DNA from: Devosia aquimaris
Lineage (GTDB): Bacteria; Pseudomonadota; Alphaproteobacteria; Rhizobiales; Devosiaceae
Direction: 5' to 3'
Assembly (NCBI RefSeq): GCF_020169335.1
Contig: NZ_JAIEZN010000002.1
Coordinates: 868,001 to 932,000, forward strand
Length of the DNA: 64,000 bases
Every line of letters begins with the position of its first letter. Position 1 is the stretch's first letter. Both the position numbers and the translations under genes were made by a program. The notes beneath the pieces are model-generated. The model made no database searches. It was given only the letters and a program-made list of their open reading frames with translations, and was not told where the DNA came from. Shown one piece after another: positions 16,810 through 26,946 of the stretch.

Positions 16810-18267
16810 ATGACCAACCAGATTGCGATCCATACCGTCGAAAAGATCGGCGGCACATCGATGGCGCGCACGCAGGAACTGCTCGACACCGTGCTGATCG
16901 GCGACCGCCAGGGGGCCGATCTCTACAACCGCATCTTCGTCGTCTCCGCCTATGGCGGCATGACCGATGATCTGCTCGAGCACAAGAAATCGGGCAAGCC
17001 GGGCGTCTATGCCCTGTTTGCCAATGCCGAGGGCGGCTGGGCCTGGGGCGATGCGCTCAGCGCCGTAGCCGACAAGATGTTTGCGCACAATGCGCGCATC
17101 TTTGCCGATGACGGCGCGCGCCAGAGCGCCGACCGCTTTGCGCGCGAGCGCGTCGAAGGTGTTCGATCCTGCCTGATCGACCTGTCGCGGCTGTGCTCGT
17201 TCGGACACTTCCAGCTCGAGCAGCACTTGCTGACCGTGCGCGAACTGCTCGCGTCGCTGGGCGAGGCGCATTCGGCCTTCAACACAAGCCTGCTGCTCAA
17301 CCTCAAGGGCGTGCGGGCCCGCATGATCGACCTGACCGGCTGGCGGGACGGCGGACAGTTCACGCTCGATGAGGCCATCCAGCGCAGCCTGGCCGAAGTC
17401 GACCTGGCCACCGAACTGCCCATCATCACCGGCTATGCCCAGTGCAGCGAGGCGCTGATGGGCACCTATGACCGCGGCTACAGCGAAGTCACGCTGTCGC
17501 GCGTTGCGGTGGTGACCGGCGCGCGCGAGGCCATCATCCACAAGGAATTCCACCTCTCGACGGCCGATCCCAACATCGTGCCGGCCGATGCGGTGCGGGT
17601 GATCGGGGAAACCAATTACGACGTCGCCGACCAGCTCTCAAACATGGGGATGGAGGCCATCCACCCCCGGGCCGCCAAGAGCCTGCGGCAGGCCGGCATT
17701 CCGCTGCGCGTCAAGAATGCCTTCGAGCCCGAACATCCCGGGACGGTCATCCGCTCGGACCTGGTGGCCTGCGCACCGCAGGTGGAGATCGTCACCGGGC
17801 TCAAGAACGTGTTTGCCTTCGAGTTCCACGATCAGGACATGGTGGGGGTCAAGGGCTATGACACCGAGATCCTCGAGGCGCTCAAGCGCCACAAGGTCTG
17901 GATCATCGCCAAGACCTCAAATGCCAACACCATCACCCATTTCCTCAAGGGGTCGATGAAGGCGATCAAGCGGGTCGAGGCCGACCTCTCGGCTGGCTTC
18001 CCCAGTGCGGAGATCAGCCTACGCAAGGTGTCGCTGGTGTCCGCAATCGGGCGCAACATCGGCCAGGCCAGCATCCTGATGCAGGCCATGCAGGTGCTGG
18101 CGGATGCCGGCATTGCCCCGCTGGGCGTGCACGACCTGATCCGCAAGGTCGACCTGCAGGTGATCGTTGAACCCGACGACTTCGAAGCCACCCTCAAGGC
18201 GCTGCATCGCGGCCTGATCCAGGATCGCGCCCCCACACCCCAGCAGCGCCTGAACGCTGCAGCCTGA
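16810..18267 (+). CDS. ask: aspartate kinase of the ectoine cluster (Ask_Ect)
   Basis: 485-residue aspartokinase that feeds aspartyl phosphate into ectoine synthesis. The N-terminal kinase core begins VEKIGGTSMARTQEL and has FVVSAYGGMTDDLLEHK. C-terminal ACT domains follow from about residue 340 (SLVSAIGRNIGQASILMQAM). It matches the specialised ectoine-linked kinase in its length and in the EVTLSRVAVVTGAREAIIHKE segment. Such enzymes have relaxed feedback control compared with LysC, and clustering after ectD is typical of alphaproteobacteria. Confidence 0.92.
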   Translation: MTNQIAIHTVEKIGGTSMARTQELLDTVLIGDRQGADLYNRIFVVSAYGGMTDDLLEHKKSGKPGVYALFANAEGGWAWGDALSAVADKMFAHNARIFADDGARQSADRFARERVEGVRSCLIDLSRLCSFGHFQLEQHLLTVRELLASLGEAHSAFNTSLLLNLKGVRARMIDLTGWRDGGQFTLDEAIQRSLAEVDLATELPIITGYAQCSEALMGTYDRGYSEVTLSRVAVVTGAREAIIHKEFHLSTADPNIVPADAVRVIGETNYDVADQLSNMGMEAIHPRAAKSLRQAGIPLRVKNAFEPEHPGTVIRSDLVACAPQVEIVTGLKNVFAFEFHDQDMVGVKGYDTEILEALKRHKVWIIAKTSNANTITHFLKGSMKAIKRVEADLSAGFPSAEISLRKVSLVSAIGRNIGQASILMQAMQVLADAGIAPLGVHDLIRKVDLQVIVEPDDFEATLKALHRGLIQDRAPTPQQRLNAAA

Positions 18268-18336
18268 ATCTATGGCCGGCTGAATGATGGGCTCCAGCCG
18301 GCTTTCATTGCCCGACGAAACCACAGGAGTACACAC

Positions 18337-19200
18337 ATGACCACTTTCGGAAAAACCGCAGTCATGGCGCTGTCCGCCATCGCCGCTTCGGCACTCGCTT
18401 CCACCGCCGTCAGCGCAGCCACGCTCGCCGAGATCCAGGAATCGGGCAAGGTGCGCATCGCCGTCGCCAATGAGATTCCCTATGGCTATGTCGACCCCAA
18501 TGGCGACGCCATGGGTGCCGGTCCCGATGTCGCCAAGGCGATCATGGACAAGCTGGGCGTTGAGGAAATTGAGTGGGTCACCACCAATTTCTCGTCGCTG
18601 ATCCCGGGCCTGCAGGCCGACCGCTTCGACATGGTCGCGGCCGAAATGGCCATCCTGCCGGACCGCTGCAAGCAGGTGCTCTTCTCGGAGCCCAACACCT
18701 CCTATGGTGAAGGCCTGCTGGTGGCTGCCGGCAACCCCAAGGACATCCATGCCTATGCCGACTTTGCCGAAAATCCCGAGCTCAAGGTGGCCATCATGGC
18801 CGGTGCCGACCAGCTCGAGATGATGCAGAAGCTGGGCGTCGATGAAGCCAATCTCGTCACCCTCAGTGCCAATGCCGACGCCATCTCGACCGTTTCGACC
18901 GGTCGGGCCGACGCCTATGCGGCCACCAGCCTGACCGCCAGCGGCCTGGCCGACCAGAACGACGGCGTGGAAGTGGCCGGTGAGTTCACCGACCCGGTGA
19001 TCGACGGCGAGGAAGTGCGCAGCTGGGGTGGCTTCACCTTCGCCAGCGGCAATGAGGAACTTCGTGACGCGGTCAACACCGCCCTGGCCGAGTTCAAGCA
19101 GACCCCCGAATGGTCCGAGATCCTGATGGGCTACGGCTTCACCCAGGCCGACGTTGACGGCTCGGGCAACCACACCACTGCCGAGCTCTGCGCCGAGTAG
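18337..19200 (+). CDS. ehuB: ectoine/hydroxyectoine ABC transporter binding protein EhuB
   Basis: 287-residue periplasmic binding protein of the SBP_bac_3 family. A signal peptide ends near VSAA (residue 27-28). The mature start VRIAVANEIPYGYVDPNGDAMGAGPDVAKAIM and the segment AEMAILPDRCKQVLFSEP follow the EhuB pattern, with aromatic residues for the ectoine ring. It captures ectoine and hydroxyectoine for EhuCD. It follows the biosynthesis operon on the same strand, linking synthesis with scavenging. A GC-rich hairpin after the stop probably keeps its message abundant. Confidence 0.92.
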   Translation: MTTFGKTAVMALSAIAASALASTAVSAATLAEIQESGKVRIAVANEIPYGYVDPNGDAMGAGPDVAKAIMDKLGVEEIEWVTTNFSSLIPGLQADRFDMVAAEMAILPDRCKQVLFSEPNTSYGEGLLVAAGNPKDIHAYADFAENPELKVAIMAGADQLEMMQKLGVDEANLVTLSANADAISTVSTGRADAYAATSLTASGLADQNDGVEVAGEFTDPVIDGEEVRSWGGFTFASGNEELRDAVNTALAEFKQTPEWSEILMGYGFTQADVDGSGNHTTAELCAE

Positions 19201-19224
19201 TCACGGCCTTTTCGACGCAATCCT

Positions 19225-19248
19225 GGGCGGGTGCTCCGGCGCCCGCCC
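19225..19248 (+). terminator. attenuator-like hairpin between ehuB and ehuC
   Basis: GGGCGGGTGC (19225-19234) pairs with GCGCCCGCCC (19239-19248) with a TCCG loop and one wobble. It lies in the gap after the binding-protein gene, as also seen after dctP. Confidence 0.55.
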
Positions 19249-19284
19249 TAGACGTGTTTCAACCCTTCGCACAGGACATGTGTC

Positions 19285-19956
19285 ATGCATTGGACTGAAT
19301 ACCTGCCGCCCCTGATGGAAGGGGCCTGGGTCACCATCCAGCTCACTGTCTATTCGACGGTGCTCGGTGCTGCCCTGGCCTTTGCCGCAGGCATCGGCAA
19401 GCTCTCGTCAAACTGGCTCATCAAGGCCGTTTCCGTCGCCTATATCGAGGTGTTCCGCGGAACGTCCCTGCTGGTTCAGCTCTTCTGGCTCTATTTTGCG
19501 CTGCCCATTGCCGGCATGGCGATCGGCATTGACCTGCGGCTGCCCCCGGTCGCGGCCGGTGTGCTCGCCCTGTCGCTCAATATCGGCGCCTATGGGGCCG
19601 AGGTCGTGCGCGGCGCCATCCAGTCGGTCCACCAGGACCAGCACGAGGCCGCCCGCGCCCTCAATTTCACGCCACGCCAGACCCTGTGGAACATCACCAT
19701 TCCCCAGGCCATTCCCGAAATGATGCCGTCCTTCGGCAATCTGGCCGTGCAGAACCTCAAGGACACCGCCCTTGTCTCGCTGATCAGCCTGGGCGACCTG
19801 GCGTTCCGCGCCGAGCAGATCCGCAACTACACCCAGGACAGCACCACCATCTATTCGATGCTGCTGGTCACCTATTTCGGCATGGCGCTGGTGCTCACCG
19901 CCATCATGCGCAGCCTCGAGGCCTATGTCGGCCGCTGGCGCACGGCAAGGAGCTGA
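19285..19956 (+). CDS. ehuC: ectoine/hydroxyectoine ABC transporter permease EhuC
   Basis: 223-residue inner-membrane permease of the polar amino-acid (HisMQ) type with about five helices. The loop that contacts the ATPase reads EAARALNFTPRQTLWNITIPQAIPEMMP, the EAA motif of ABC importers. EVFRGTSLLVQLFWLYFALP is typical of the EhuC/GlnP group. It forms the heterodimeric channel with EhuD. The next gene starts 3 bp after its stop, so the two are in one operon. Confidence 0.92.
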   Translation: MHWTEYLPPLMEGAWVTIQLTVYSTVLGAALAFAAGIGKLSSNWLIKAVSVAYIEVFRGTSLLVQLFWLYFALPIAGMAIGIDLRLPPVAAGVLALSLNIGAYGAEVVRGAIQSVHQDQHEAARALNFTPRQTLWNITIPQAIPEMMPSFGNLAVQNLKDTALVSLISLGDLAFRAEQIRNYTQDSTTIYSMLLVTYFGMALVLTAIMRSLEAYVGRWRTARS

Positions 19957-19959
19957 CCC

Positions 19960-20648
19960 ATGTTGTTCGGATATGAATGGGACCTTTCCAGTCCCCTGGC
20001 CTTCGCCATTTCCATCCTGCCCATCCTGCTCACCGGCATGCTGGTGACCATCCAGGCCACCGTGCTGGGCTTTCTGGTCGCGCTGGTACTGGGCCTGGTC
20101 TGGGCTGTGCTCAAGGGGGCGCCCTCGCGCTTTATTGCCTGGCCAGCCAAAGTGGTGACCGAGTTCATCAGGGACACGCCGCTCCTGGTGCAGCTGTTCT
20201 TCCTGTACTACGTGCTGCCCGAGTACGGCATCGTGCTGCCGGCCTTCATGACCGGGGCGCTGGCGCTGGGCATCCAGTACAGCGCCTACACCTCTGAGGT
20301 CTATCGGGCCGGGCTCGAGGCGGTCGGCAGCGACCAGCGCGAGGCTGCCCGGGCGCTCAACCTCTCCTCCGCGCGGACCTTCACCCACATCATCGTGCCG
20401 CAGGCCGTGCCGCGCATCGTGCCCGCCATGGGCAATTACCTCGTCTCGATCATGAAGGACGTGCCGGTGCTCTCGGTGGTGACGGTGCTCGAAATGCTCA
20501 ACGTGGCCAAGATCGTGGGCGACCGCACCTTTGACTATCTGGTGCCGCTTTCCATGGTCGGCGCACTCTATCTCATCATGACCTTGGTGGCCTCGACGGG
20601 CGTGCGCCTGCTCGACACCTGGCTGCCCAAACAGGGGATTCCCTTGAA

Positions 20649-20652
<4 letters not shown>
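19960..20652 (+). CDS. ehuD: ectoine/hydroxyectoine ABC transporter permease EhuD
   Basis: 230-residue partner permease of EhuC with the same fold. The EAA loop is [28 protein letters not shown], and [22 protein letters not shown] is the conserved pore-lining stretch of this family. The stop overlaps the ATG of ehuA by the ATGA arrangement, so translation is coupled. Full length. Confidence 0.92.
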
Positions 20653-21425
<773 letters not shown>

Positions 21426-21466
21426 CGGCGCCGTCCCCCGAACCACCGCGACTGGAGACCCATGCC

Positions 21467-22732
21467 GTGAACGCCATTGCCAAGCCCGCGCCGCTCGTGG
21501 CGGCGTTTTCCATCCTGCTCAGCGTGGCATTCCTGATCATGGGCAATGGACTGCAGCTGATGCTGCTACCCATTCGCGGTGGCATCGAAGGCTTCAGCGC
21601 CGTCCAGATCGGCCTGCTTGGCTCGGGCTATTTCTTCGGCTTCGTGCTCGGCTGCGCCTTCACCCCGGCCATGATCATGCGGGTGGGTCACATCCGCACC
21701 TTTGCCGCCCTGGTCGCCATCGCCTCGGCGGCGGCGCTGGGCTATCCCATGGCGCTGGACGCCGGCGTCTGGGTGGTGTTGCGGCTGATTACCGGCTTTT
21801 GCCTGTCCGGGCTCTATCTGGTGGTCGAAAGCTGGCTCAATGACCAGGCGACCAATGAGACGCGCGGCGTCCTCATCTCCACCTATGTCACGGTCAACTT
21901 CACGGTCATTACCCTGGGCCAGATGATGGTGACGCTGTTCCAGCCATCCTCCTTCATCCTGTTCTCCATCGCCTCGGTACTGGTTTCGCTGGCCGCGGTG
22001 CCCATTGTCATGACCCGCTCGAGCCAGCCGCCGCCGATCACCATTGTCCGCTTTCGGCCCATGCGCATCTTTCGGCTGTCGCCGACGGGCACGGTCGCCA
22101 TCTTCCTGATCGGGCTGGCCACCGGCTCGTTCTGGGCCCTGGCGCCGGCCTATGCCAGCAATGTCAGCGGCAATGTCAGTGACGCGGCCTGGTTCATGAG
22201 TGCCGCCGTGCTGGGCGGCGCGCTGGCGCAACTGCCCGCCGGCAAGGTGTCGGACCGGGTGGATCGGCGCAAGGTGCTCATTGGCCTGGCCCTGCTGTGT
22301 GCGGTGGTGGGGGCGGCGCTGTGGATGACCAGCGAGACCAGCCTGGCCTGGTTTGCGCTGGGGGCCGCTTTTGGCGCGGGGCTCCTGCCCAGCTATGCCA
22401 TTGCGGCCGCGCATGTGTTCGACTTTGCCGATCGCTCCGACTATGTCGAGATTTCAGCCGGCCTGCTGCTGCTGAGCGGCATGGGCTCCACCATTGGCCC
22501 GCTTCTGTCCTCGGCCAGCGTGGAACTGTTCGGCCAGCCGGGCTTTTTCCTCGCCAACGCCCTGATCCAGATCGTGCTGATCGGCTATGTCAGCTTCCGG
22601 CTCAGCCGCCGCGAAGGCCTGCCCATCGAGGAGAAGCAGACCTTCGATCTGGGCACCAGCGCCGCCGTTTCGGTGGTTGGCGACGAGGACGCCGTGCAGC
22701 TCAGCGACCTCGTCGTGCAGGAGCAGACCTAG
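21467..22732 (+). CDS. MFS transporter, YcaD-like
   Basis: 421-residue major facilitator protein from GTG 21467 with about 12 membrane helices. The N-terminal LLGSGYFFGFVLGCAFTPAMI and the loop AGKVSDRVDRRKVLIGL give the family signature. ESWLNDQATNETRGVLIS is a pattern seen in the YcaD/sugar-cation group of alphaproteobacteria. An acidic cytoplasmic tail follows the last helix. It lies 41 bp after ehuA and may be read through from the ehu operon, but no ectoine link is shown. Substrate unknown. Confidence 0.82.
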   Translation: MNAIAKPAPLVAAFSILLSVAFLIMGNGLQLMLLPIRGGIEGFSAVQIGLLGSGYFFGFVLGCAFTPAMIMRVGHIRTFAALVAIASAAALGYPMALDAGVWVVLRLITGFCLSGLYLVVESWLNDQATNETRGVLISTYVTVNFTVITLGQMMVTLFQPSSFILFSIASVLVSLAAVPIVMTRSSQPPPITIVRFRPMRIFRLSPTGTVAIFLIGLATGSFWALAPAYASNVSGNVSDAAWFMSAAVLGGALAQLPAGKVSDRVDRRKVLIGLALLCAVVGAALWMTSETSLAWFALGAAFGAGLLPSYAIAAAHVFDFADRSDYVEISAGLLLLSGMGSTIGPLLSSASVELFGQPGFFLANALIQIVLIGYVSFRLSRREGLPIEEKQTFDLGTSAAVSVVGDEDAVQLSDLVVQEQT

Positions 22733-22779
22733 GCCGTTTCAACTGCGGATTGGCGCGGTCCCGTCGCCCCCTCCCTCGT

Positions 22780-22802
22780 TCCCTCCCCTCAAGGGGGAGG
22801 GA
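22780..22802. terminator. convergent terminator between MFS and GH95 genes
   Basis: TCCCTCCCC (22780-22788) and GGGGAGGGA (22794-22802) form a perfect 9-bp stem with a 5-base loop in the gap between two converging genes. CCCTCC/GGAGGG hairpins of the same type recur at 48332 and 62705. Confidence 0.65.
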
Positions 22803-22850
22803 GGCAAAAGAGCCGATAGATCGCTGAAATGTGAAGCGGTCTGGGCGCGC

Positions 22851-25196
22851 TCAGTTCTTGAGCGTCACCTTGGCCCCGGCGGTGAGCGTCAGGCGGTAAA
22901 GCCGGCGGCCGGGCAGGACTTTGCCAACTGGCTCTGGCACAGCCGTACCTTCGGCGGGCACAAAGCCCCTGGGCAGATCGATCAACAACGCCGCATCGCG
23001 GCCGCCCGTAATGGTCAGCGCGGTCAGGGCGCCGTCGCGCCAGGCCAGGTCGACGCTGTGGCCGCCAAAGCTGCGGATGCCACGCGCCTGTCCGGTGCGC
23101 CAGCTGGGGGGCAGGGCGGGCAGCACGATGATCCGGTCCCTGCGGCTCTGCACCAAGAGTTCGGTCATGCCGGCCACGGCGCCGAAATTGCCATCGATCT
23201 GGAACACATTGCCTTCCGGCCAGCCCGAATGGGGATGCAGCACCATCAGGGACTTGAACGCCAGGTCATTGATGAGCCCGACAATGGCCTTGTCCGCCAG
23301 CGCCGCGTCGCGCAGCCGCGCGGCCTGGCACAGCACCCAGGCCTGGCTCCAGCCGGTATGGCCCGAGCCATGTGCCAGTCTCTGGTCGAGCGCATTGCGC
23401 ACACCGGCAAACGCCACCGGCGTCTCCTCGGCAGTGATGCGGCGACCCGGGTGGTGGCCGTAAAGATGGGAGAAGTGGCGGTGGCCCTGTTCGATGGGCG
23501 CAACATCGCCCGCCCATTCGCCAAGCGTCCCGTCGGCGCAAAGGATCGGCAGCCGCAGCCGCGCCAACGCCGTCCGGGCGCGCTCGACCAGCGGGCGATC
23601 GCCCTCGATTTCGGTCGAAACATAGAGCTCAAGCAGTTCGCGGATCATCTCCTGGTCCATGGCGGCACCCGCCGAGACCGCGCCGCCGGCACCATCGGCC
23701 GTGACGAACATGTTCTCCGGCGAGGTCGAGGGGCTGGCCACCAGCGAGCCATCGGCGTGCTCGACCAGCAGGTCCAGCGCAAAGGCCGTGGCGGCGCGCC
23801 AGACGGGCAGGGCCACGGTCGACAGATAGGCCGTGTCATCGGGGTCATAGTCGAGATGGGCCCGCAGTTGCAGGCCGAGCCAGACCAGGCCCGTGGGCCA
23901 GTTGGCCCATTGCGGATCGCCATTGACCGGCGCCGAGAAGTGCCAGATGTCGGTGTTGTGGTGCACGCAGGCGCCTGCAGCCCCGTAATAGTGCTGCGCT
24001 GCCGCGGCGCCCCGCGCGCCGGCGGCATCGGCCACGAAAGCCTGCAGCGGCTGCGCCAGATCCGCCAGCCCGGTCATTTCGGCGGGCCAGTAGTTCATCT
24101 CGGTATTGATGTTGACGGTGTAATTGCTGCTCCAGGCGGGACGCACATCCACGTTCCAGATGCCCTGCAGATTGGTCGGCTGCGTGCCCGGGCGCGAGCC
24201 GCTGATCATCAGATAGCGGCCATAGTGATAGAACAGCTCCGCCCGATGTGGATCGCGCCCATTGCCGGGCTGCGAGGCGGACAGATCCAGGTCCATGCGA
24301 TCAAAATACTGCGCGTAATCGGCTCGGTGCGCCGCAACCAGCGTCTCGGTCGGCAGCGCCAGCGCAGCCTTGACGCGGGCCTGGGCAGCCTCGAGCAGGG
24401 CAGGACAGTCGGCGCTGGGGCGGCGGTCGAAACCGCGGAAACCGCTTTCGGCAGCAATGATCAACCGCACCTGCCCGTCGTCGCCGCGATGCAGCGCCGC
24501 CACGATGCCATATCCCATGCCGGCGGCCACGCTGCCATCGGCAGCGGGCGCATCGGTGCCATAGACGACCGCGGGTTCCAGATCGACATAATTGGGCAGC
24601 ACATTGGCCGGCACCCGGCCCCAGGCCTCAAGCCATTTGACGCCATCGGCCTCATGCTGGTGCAGATGCACATCGCTTTGCGGAGACGCGAATGTCAGCG
24701 CCATCTCGTCCAGTGCCAGGGCGCCATCGCCCGCGATGGTCGACAGCAGCACCTGGGCCGGCGCCGACACCAGCGTCCGTGTCGCCACGGGCCCTGACTT
24801 GGCCACAAAGCGCACCTGCGCCTCGGCTGTCGCCAGGTCAAGGCAGCGGCCATAGTCCAGGGCGCCCTCGCCATCGGCGTAGCGCAGCTTGATCGTGCCC
24901 AGCGGCTGGTAGGACTGCGTCCAGCCCGGCCCCTGCATCTGCCGGCTGATGGCCTCGGCCGCGACGCTGTCGCCGCGGGCAATGGCGGCGCGCAGGGCGG
25001 GCAGGTGATGCGCCGGCGACGGGCCGGGCTCATCGCCCAGCGGGCCACCCGACCACAGCGTGTCCAGGTTCAGCGCGAAGCTCTCCAGGCCCGGATGGCC
25101 CTGCACGCTGGCGCCCAACTGGCCATTGCCGAGCAGAAAGCTCTCGGTGAAGCCATTGGCGGGCTGGGAAAGGTCGAGGCGGAAACGGCTGGTCAT
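22851..25196 (-). CDS. GH95 alpha-L-fucosidase/galactosidase, copy 1
   Basis: 781-residue glycoside hydrolase family 95 enzyme without a visible signal peptide, so probably cytoplasmic. The N-terminal beta domain (ESFLLGNGQLGASVQG, LNLDTLWSGGP) is followed by the (alpha/alpha)6 barrel. Residues corresponding to the inverting machinery of GH95 are present: Asn362 and Asn364 in VNINTEMNYWPAEM, general acid Glu494 in STSPEN, and Asp668 in FQIDGNFGAVAG. Such enzymes remove alpha-1,2-linked L-fucose or L-galactose. It is the last gene of the leftward operon with an ABC importer (25268-28826), so it should act on the imported oligosaccharide. Confidence 0.9.
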   Translation of the reverse strand: MTSRFRLDLSQPANGFTESFLLGNGQLGASVQGHPGLESFALNLDTLWSGGPLGDEPGPSPAHHLPALRAAIARGDSVAAEAISRQMQGPGWTQSYQPLGTIKLRYADGEGALDYGRCLDLATAEAQVRFVAKSGPVATRTLVSAPAQVLLSTIAGDGALALDEMALTFASPQSDVHLHQHEADGVKWLEAWGRVPANVLPNYVDLEPAVVYGTDAPAADGSVAAGMGYGIVAALHRGDDGQVRLIIAAESGFRGFDRRPSADCPALLEAAQARVKAALALPTETLVAAHRADYAQYFDRMDLDLSASQPGNGRDPHRAELFYHYGRYLMISGSRPGTQPTNLQGIWNVDVRPAWSSNYTVNINTEMNYWPAEMTGLADLAQPLQAFVADAAGARGAAAAQHYYGAAGACVHHNTDIWHFSAPVNGDPQWANWPTGLVWLGLQLRAHLDYDPDDTAYLSTVALPVWRAATAFALDLLVEHADGSLVASPSTSPENMFVTADGAGGAVSAGAAMDQEMIRELLELYVSTEIEGDRPLVERARTALARLRLPILCADGTLGEWAGDVAPIEQGHRHFSHLYGHHPGRRITAEETPVAFAGVRNALDQRLAHGSGHTGWSQAWVLCQAARLRDAALADKAIVGLINDLAFKSLMVLHPHSGWPEGNVFQIDGNFGAVAGMTELLVQSRRDRIIVLPALPPSWRTGQARGIRSFGGHSVDLAWRDGALTALTITGGRDAALLIDLPRGFVPAEGTAVPEPVGKVLPGRRLYRLTLTAGAKVTLKN

Positions 25197-25267
25197 ATCG
25201 GGCTACTTTGCAAAATGGGGGGTGGAAGGTTGCCCCTCCACCCCCGCTTCAGATGTGAGAGGTCTGA

Positions 25268-26893
25268 CTACTTGGCCGATGCGTCATAGCTGGCCTGGTA
25301 AATCTCGACATAGCGGTCCACGCCGAGATTCTTCAGATCGTTGACATAGCCTTCCCAGGCCGCATCGTCATTGATGTCGCGCTGGCCGGTGATGAACTCG
25401 GCATTGGCCTGCTGGACATAGTTGTTGATGTTGGTCTGCAGCTGGGCCAGCTCGTCGGCCTGGCTGGCATCAACCCAGACGTTCCAATAGGGGAACACCT
25501 GGTCGGTCGGCACATGGGGCTCATAGAGCTTGGTGGCCTGGAACAGGCGGCGCTCATAGCCACTGGGCTCATAGATGTCCTCGGGCTGCACCTGGCCGCC
25601 GCGCCATTCATTGTCCTGGAAGAACTGTACGAGTGCGCCCCAGGCCCGGTTGGTCGGCTGGCCATTGTTGGGGTCCGGCAGGGCCTTGAAGATCGGCGGA
25701 TTGCTGGCATCGAGCGCAACATCGCCGGCATCCGGCTTGGCCCAGTTCTCGCCCTCGAAGCCATAGTAGCCGTTCAGGCGCCCTTCGTCGGTGAACAGAT
25801 AGTCCAGCATCTTGATGGCGGCGATCTGCTGCTCTTCATTGGCCTTGTTGGTGATCACGAAGGATGCGCCGGGCCGGCTGGGCAGATTGTAGGACGTGTA
25901 GGAGACGCCGCCCGGGCCGGTCAGCGGCGGCACCGGATCGTAGTTCTTGTCGCGCCCGTCGGGCTGGCCGTTTTCCACCATGATGGCGGGGTGCATCAGC
26001 GTCGCGGCGCCCACGATGGTGCCCTCGGCCGAATTGCCCAGTGCCGACAGCGCATCGCGGTTCTGCGTGAAGGCGCCGCTGTCCACCAGACCCTCCTTGT
26101 AGAGGTCCGAGATATAGGCGAGGCCCTGGCGCCAGCCATCCTGCATGGCCTGGAACTGCAGCTTGTCGCCATTGAGCGCCAGCATCATCGGGGCCGCGTC
26201 GGACGAGCGCGGATCATAGATGAAGGCGTTCATGAAGTAGGGGACGATGTAGTCGGACTTGTCTGCCGAGAGCGGAATCTCGTCGGCACGGCCATTGCCA
26301 TTGGGGTCCTGCGTCTTGAACGCGGTCAGCACCGCCTTCATCTCTTCGGTGGTCTTGGGCATTTCGAGCCCGAGCTTGTCCAGCCAGTCGGAGTTCAGCC
26401 ACAGCTTGGCGGCATAGCTGCAGTGGTAGCAGTCGTTCCACTGCGGCAGGCCGTAGATATTGCCATCGGGGGCCGTGGCCAGCGCCTTGAACGCCGGCAC
26501 CTTCTCGAAGGCTGCCTTGATATTGGGGGCATGCTGGTCGATCAGGTCATTGAGCGGCAGCACAACGCCATAATCGGCATATTTGAGCAGCTCCGCCTGG
26601 CTGAGCACATCCAGCCAGCCGATCAGCAGGAAGGCTTCCGGGTAATCGCCGCTGGCCAGGGTGATCTGGCGCTTCTCCATCGCCGCCCCGCCGTCATAGG
26701 TCGTGGTCTCGAAGGAAAGGTCGATGCCGAACTTGTCCTCGATCTCCTTGGTGAAGGCATTGGTGTTCAGGTCCTGGGCCGCGTCCTGCGGCGCGAACAC
26801 GCGCAGGGCGGTCTGGGCGAAGCTGGGCGCTGACAATGCCGTTGTAGCGGCAAGCGACAAGGCCAGCACTTTGATTGTGTTATTCCAACGCAA
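25268..26893 (-). CDS. ABC sugar transporter binding protein, LplA-like (system 1)
   Basis: About 541-residue extracellular solute-binding protein of the large LplA/YtcQ type. TTG 26893 is preferred as start because GGAGG lies 6-10 bases before it; ATG 26905 would contain that ribosome site inside the gene. A signal peptide ends near SFAQ. The long mature domain has the family features LPQWNDCYHCSYAAKLWLN and FKTQDPNGNGRADEIPLS, a calcium-loop-like stretch. It would bind an oligosaccharide for the two permeases upstream in the operon. The GH95 gene follows 71 bp downstream. Confidence 0.87.
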   Translation of the reverse strand: MRWNNTIKVLALSLAATTALSAPSFAQTALRVFAPQDAAQDLNTNAFTKEIEDKFGIDLSFETTTYDGGAAMEKRQITLASGDYPEAFLLIGWLDVLSQAELLKYADYGVVLPLNDLIDQHAPNIKAAFEKVPAFKALATAPDGNIYGLPQWNDCYHCSYAAKLWLNSDWLDKLGLEMPKTTEEMKAVLTAFKTQDPNGNGRADEIPLSADKSDYIVPYFMNAFIYDPRSSDAAPMMLALNGDKLQFQAMQDGWRQGLAYISDLYKEGLVDSGAFTQNRDALSALGNSAEGTIVGAATLMHPAIMVENGQPDGRDKNYDPVPPLTGPGGVSYTSYNLPSRPGASFVITNKANEEQQIAAIKMLDYLFTDEGRLNGYYGFEGENWAKPDAGDVALDASNPPIFKALPDPNNGQPTNRAWGALVQFFQDNEWRGGQVQPEDIYEPSGYERRLFQATKLYEPHVPTDQVFPYWNVWVDASQADELAQLQTNINNYVQQANAEFITGQRDINDDAAWEGYVNDLKNLGVDRYVEIYQASYDASAK

Positions 26894-26946
26894 TTTATCC
26901 TCCATGTTGCGTTCAGTCCGAGCGAAGCGCTCCGGGGTCGGCATGC

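Noticed and set aside
22587-24797. 736-residue plus-strand open frame
   Set aside because: It lies antisense to the well-supported GH95 gene, with no domain and no ribosome site.
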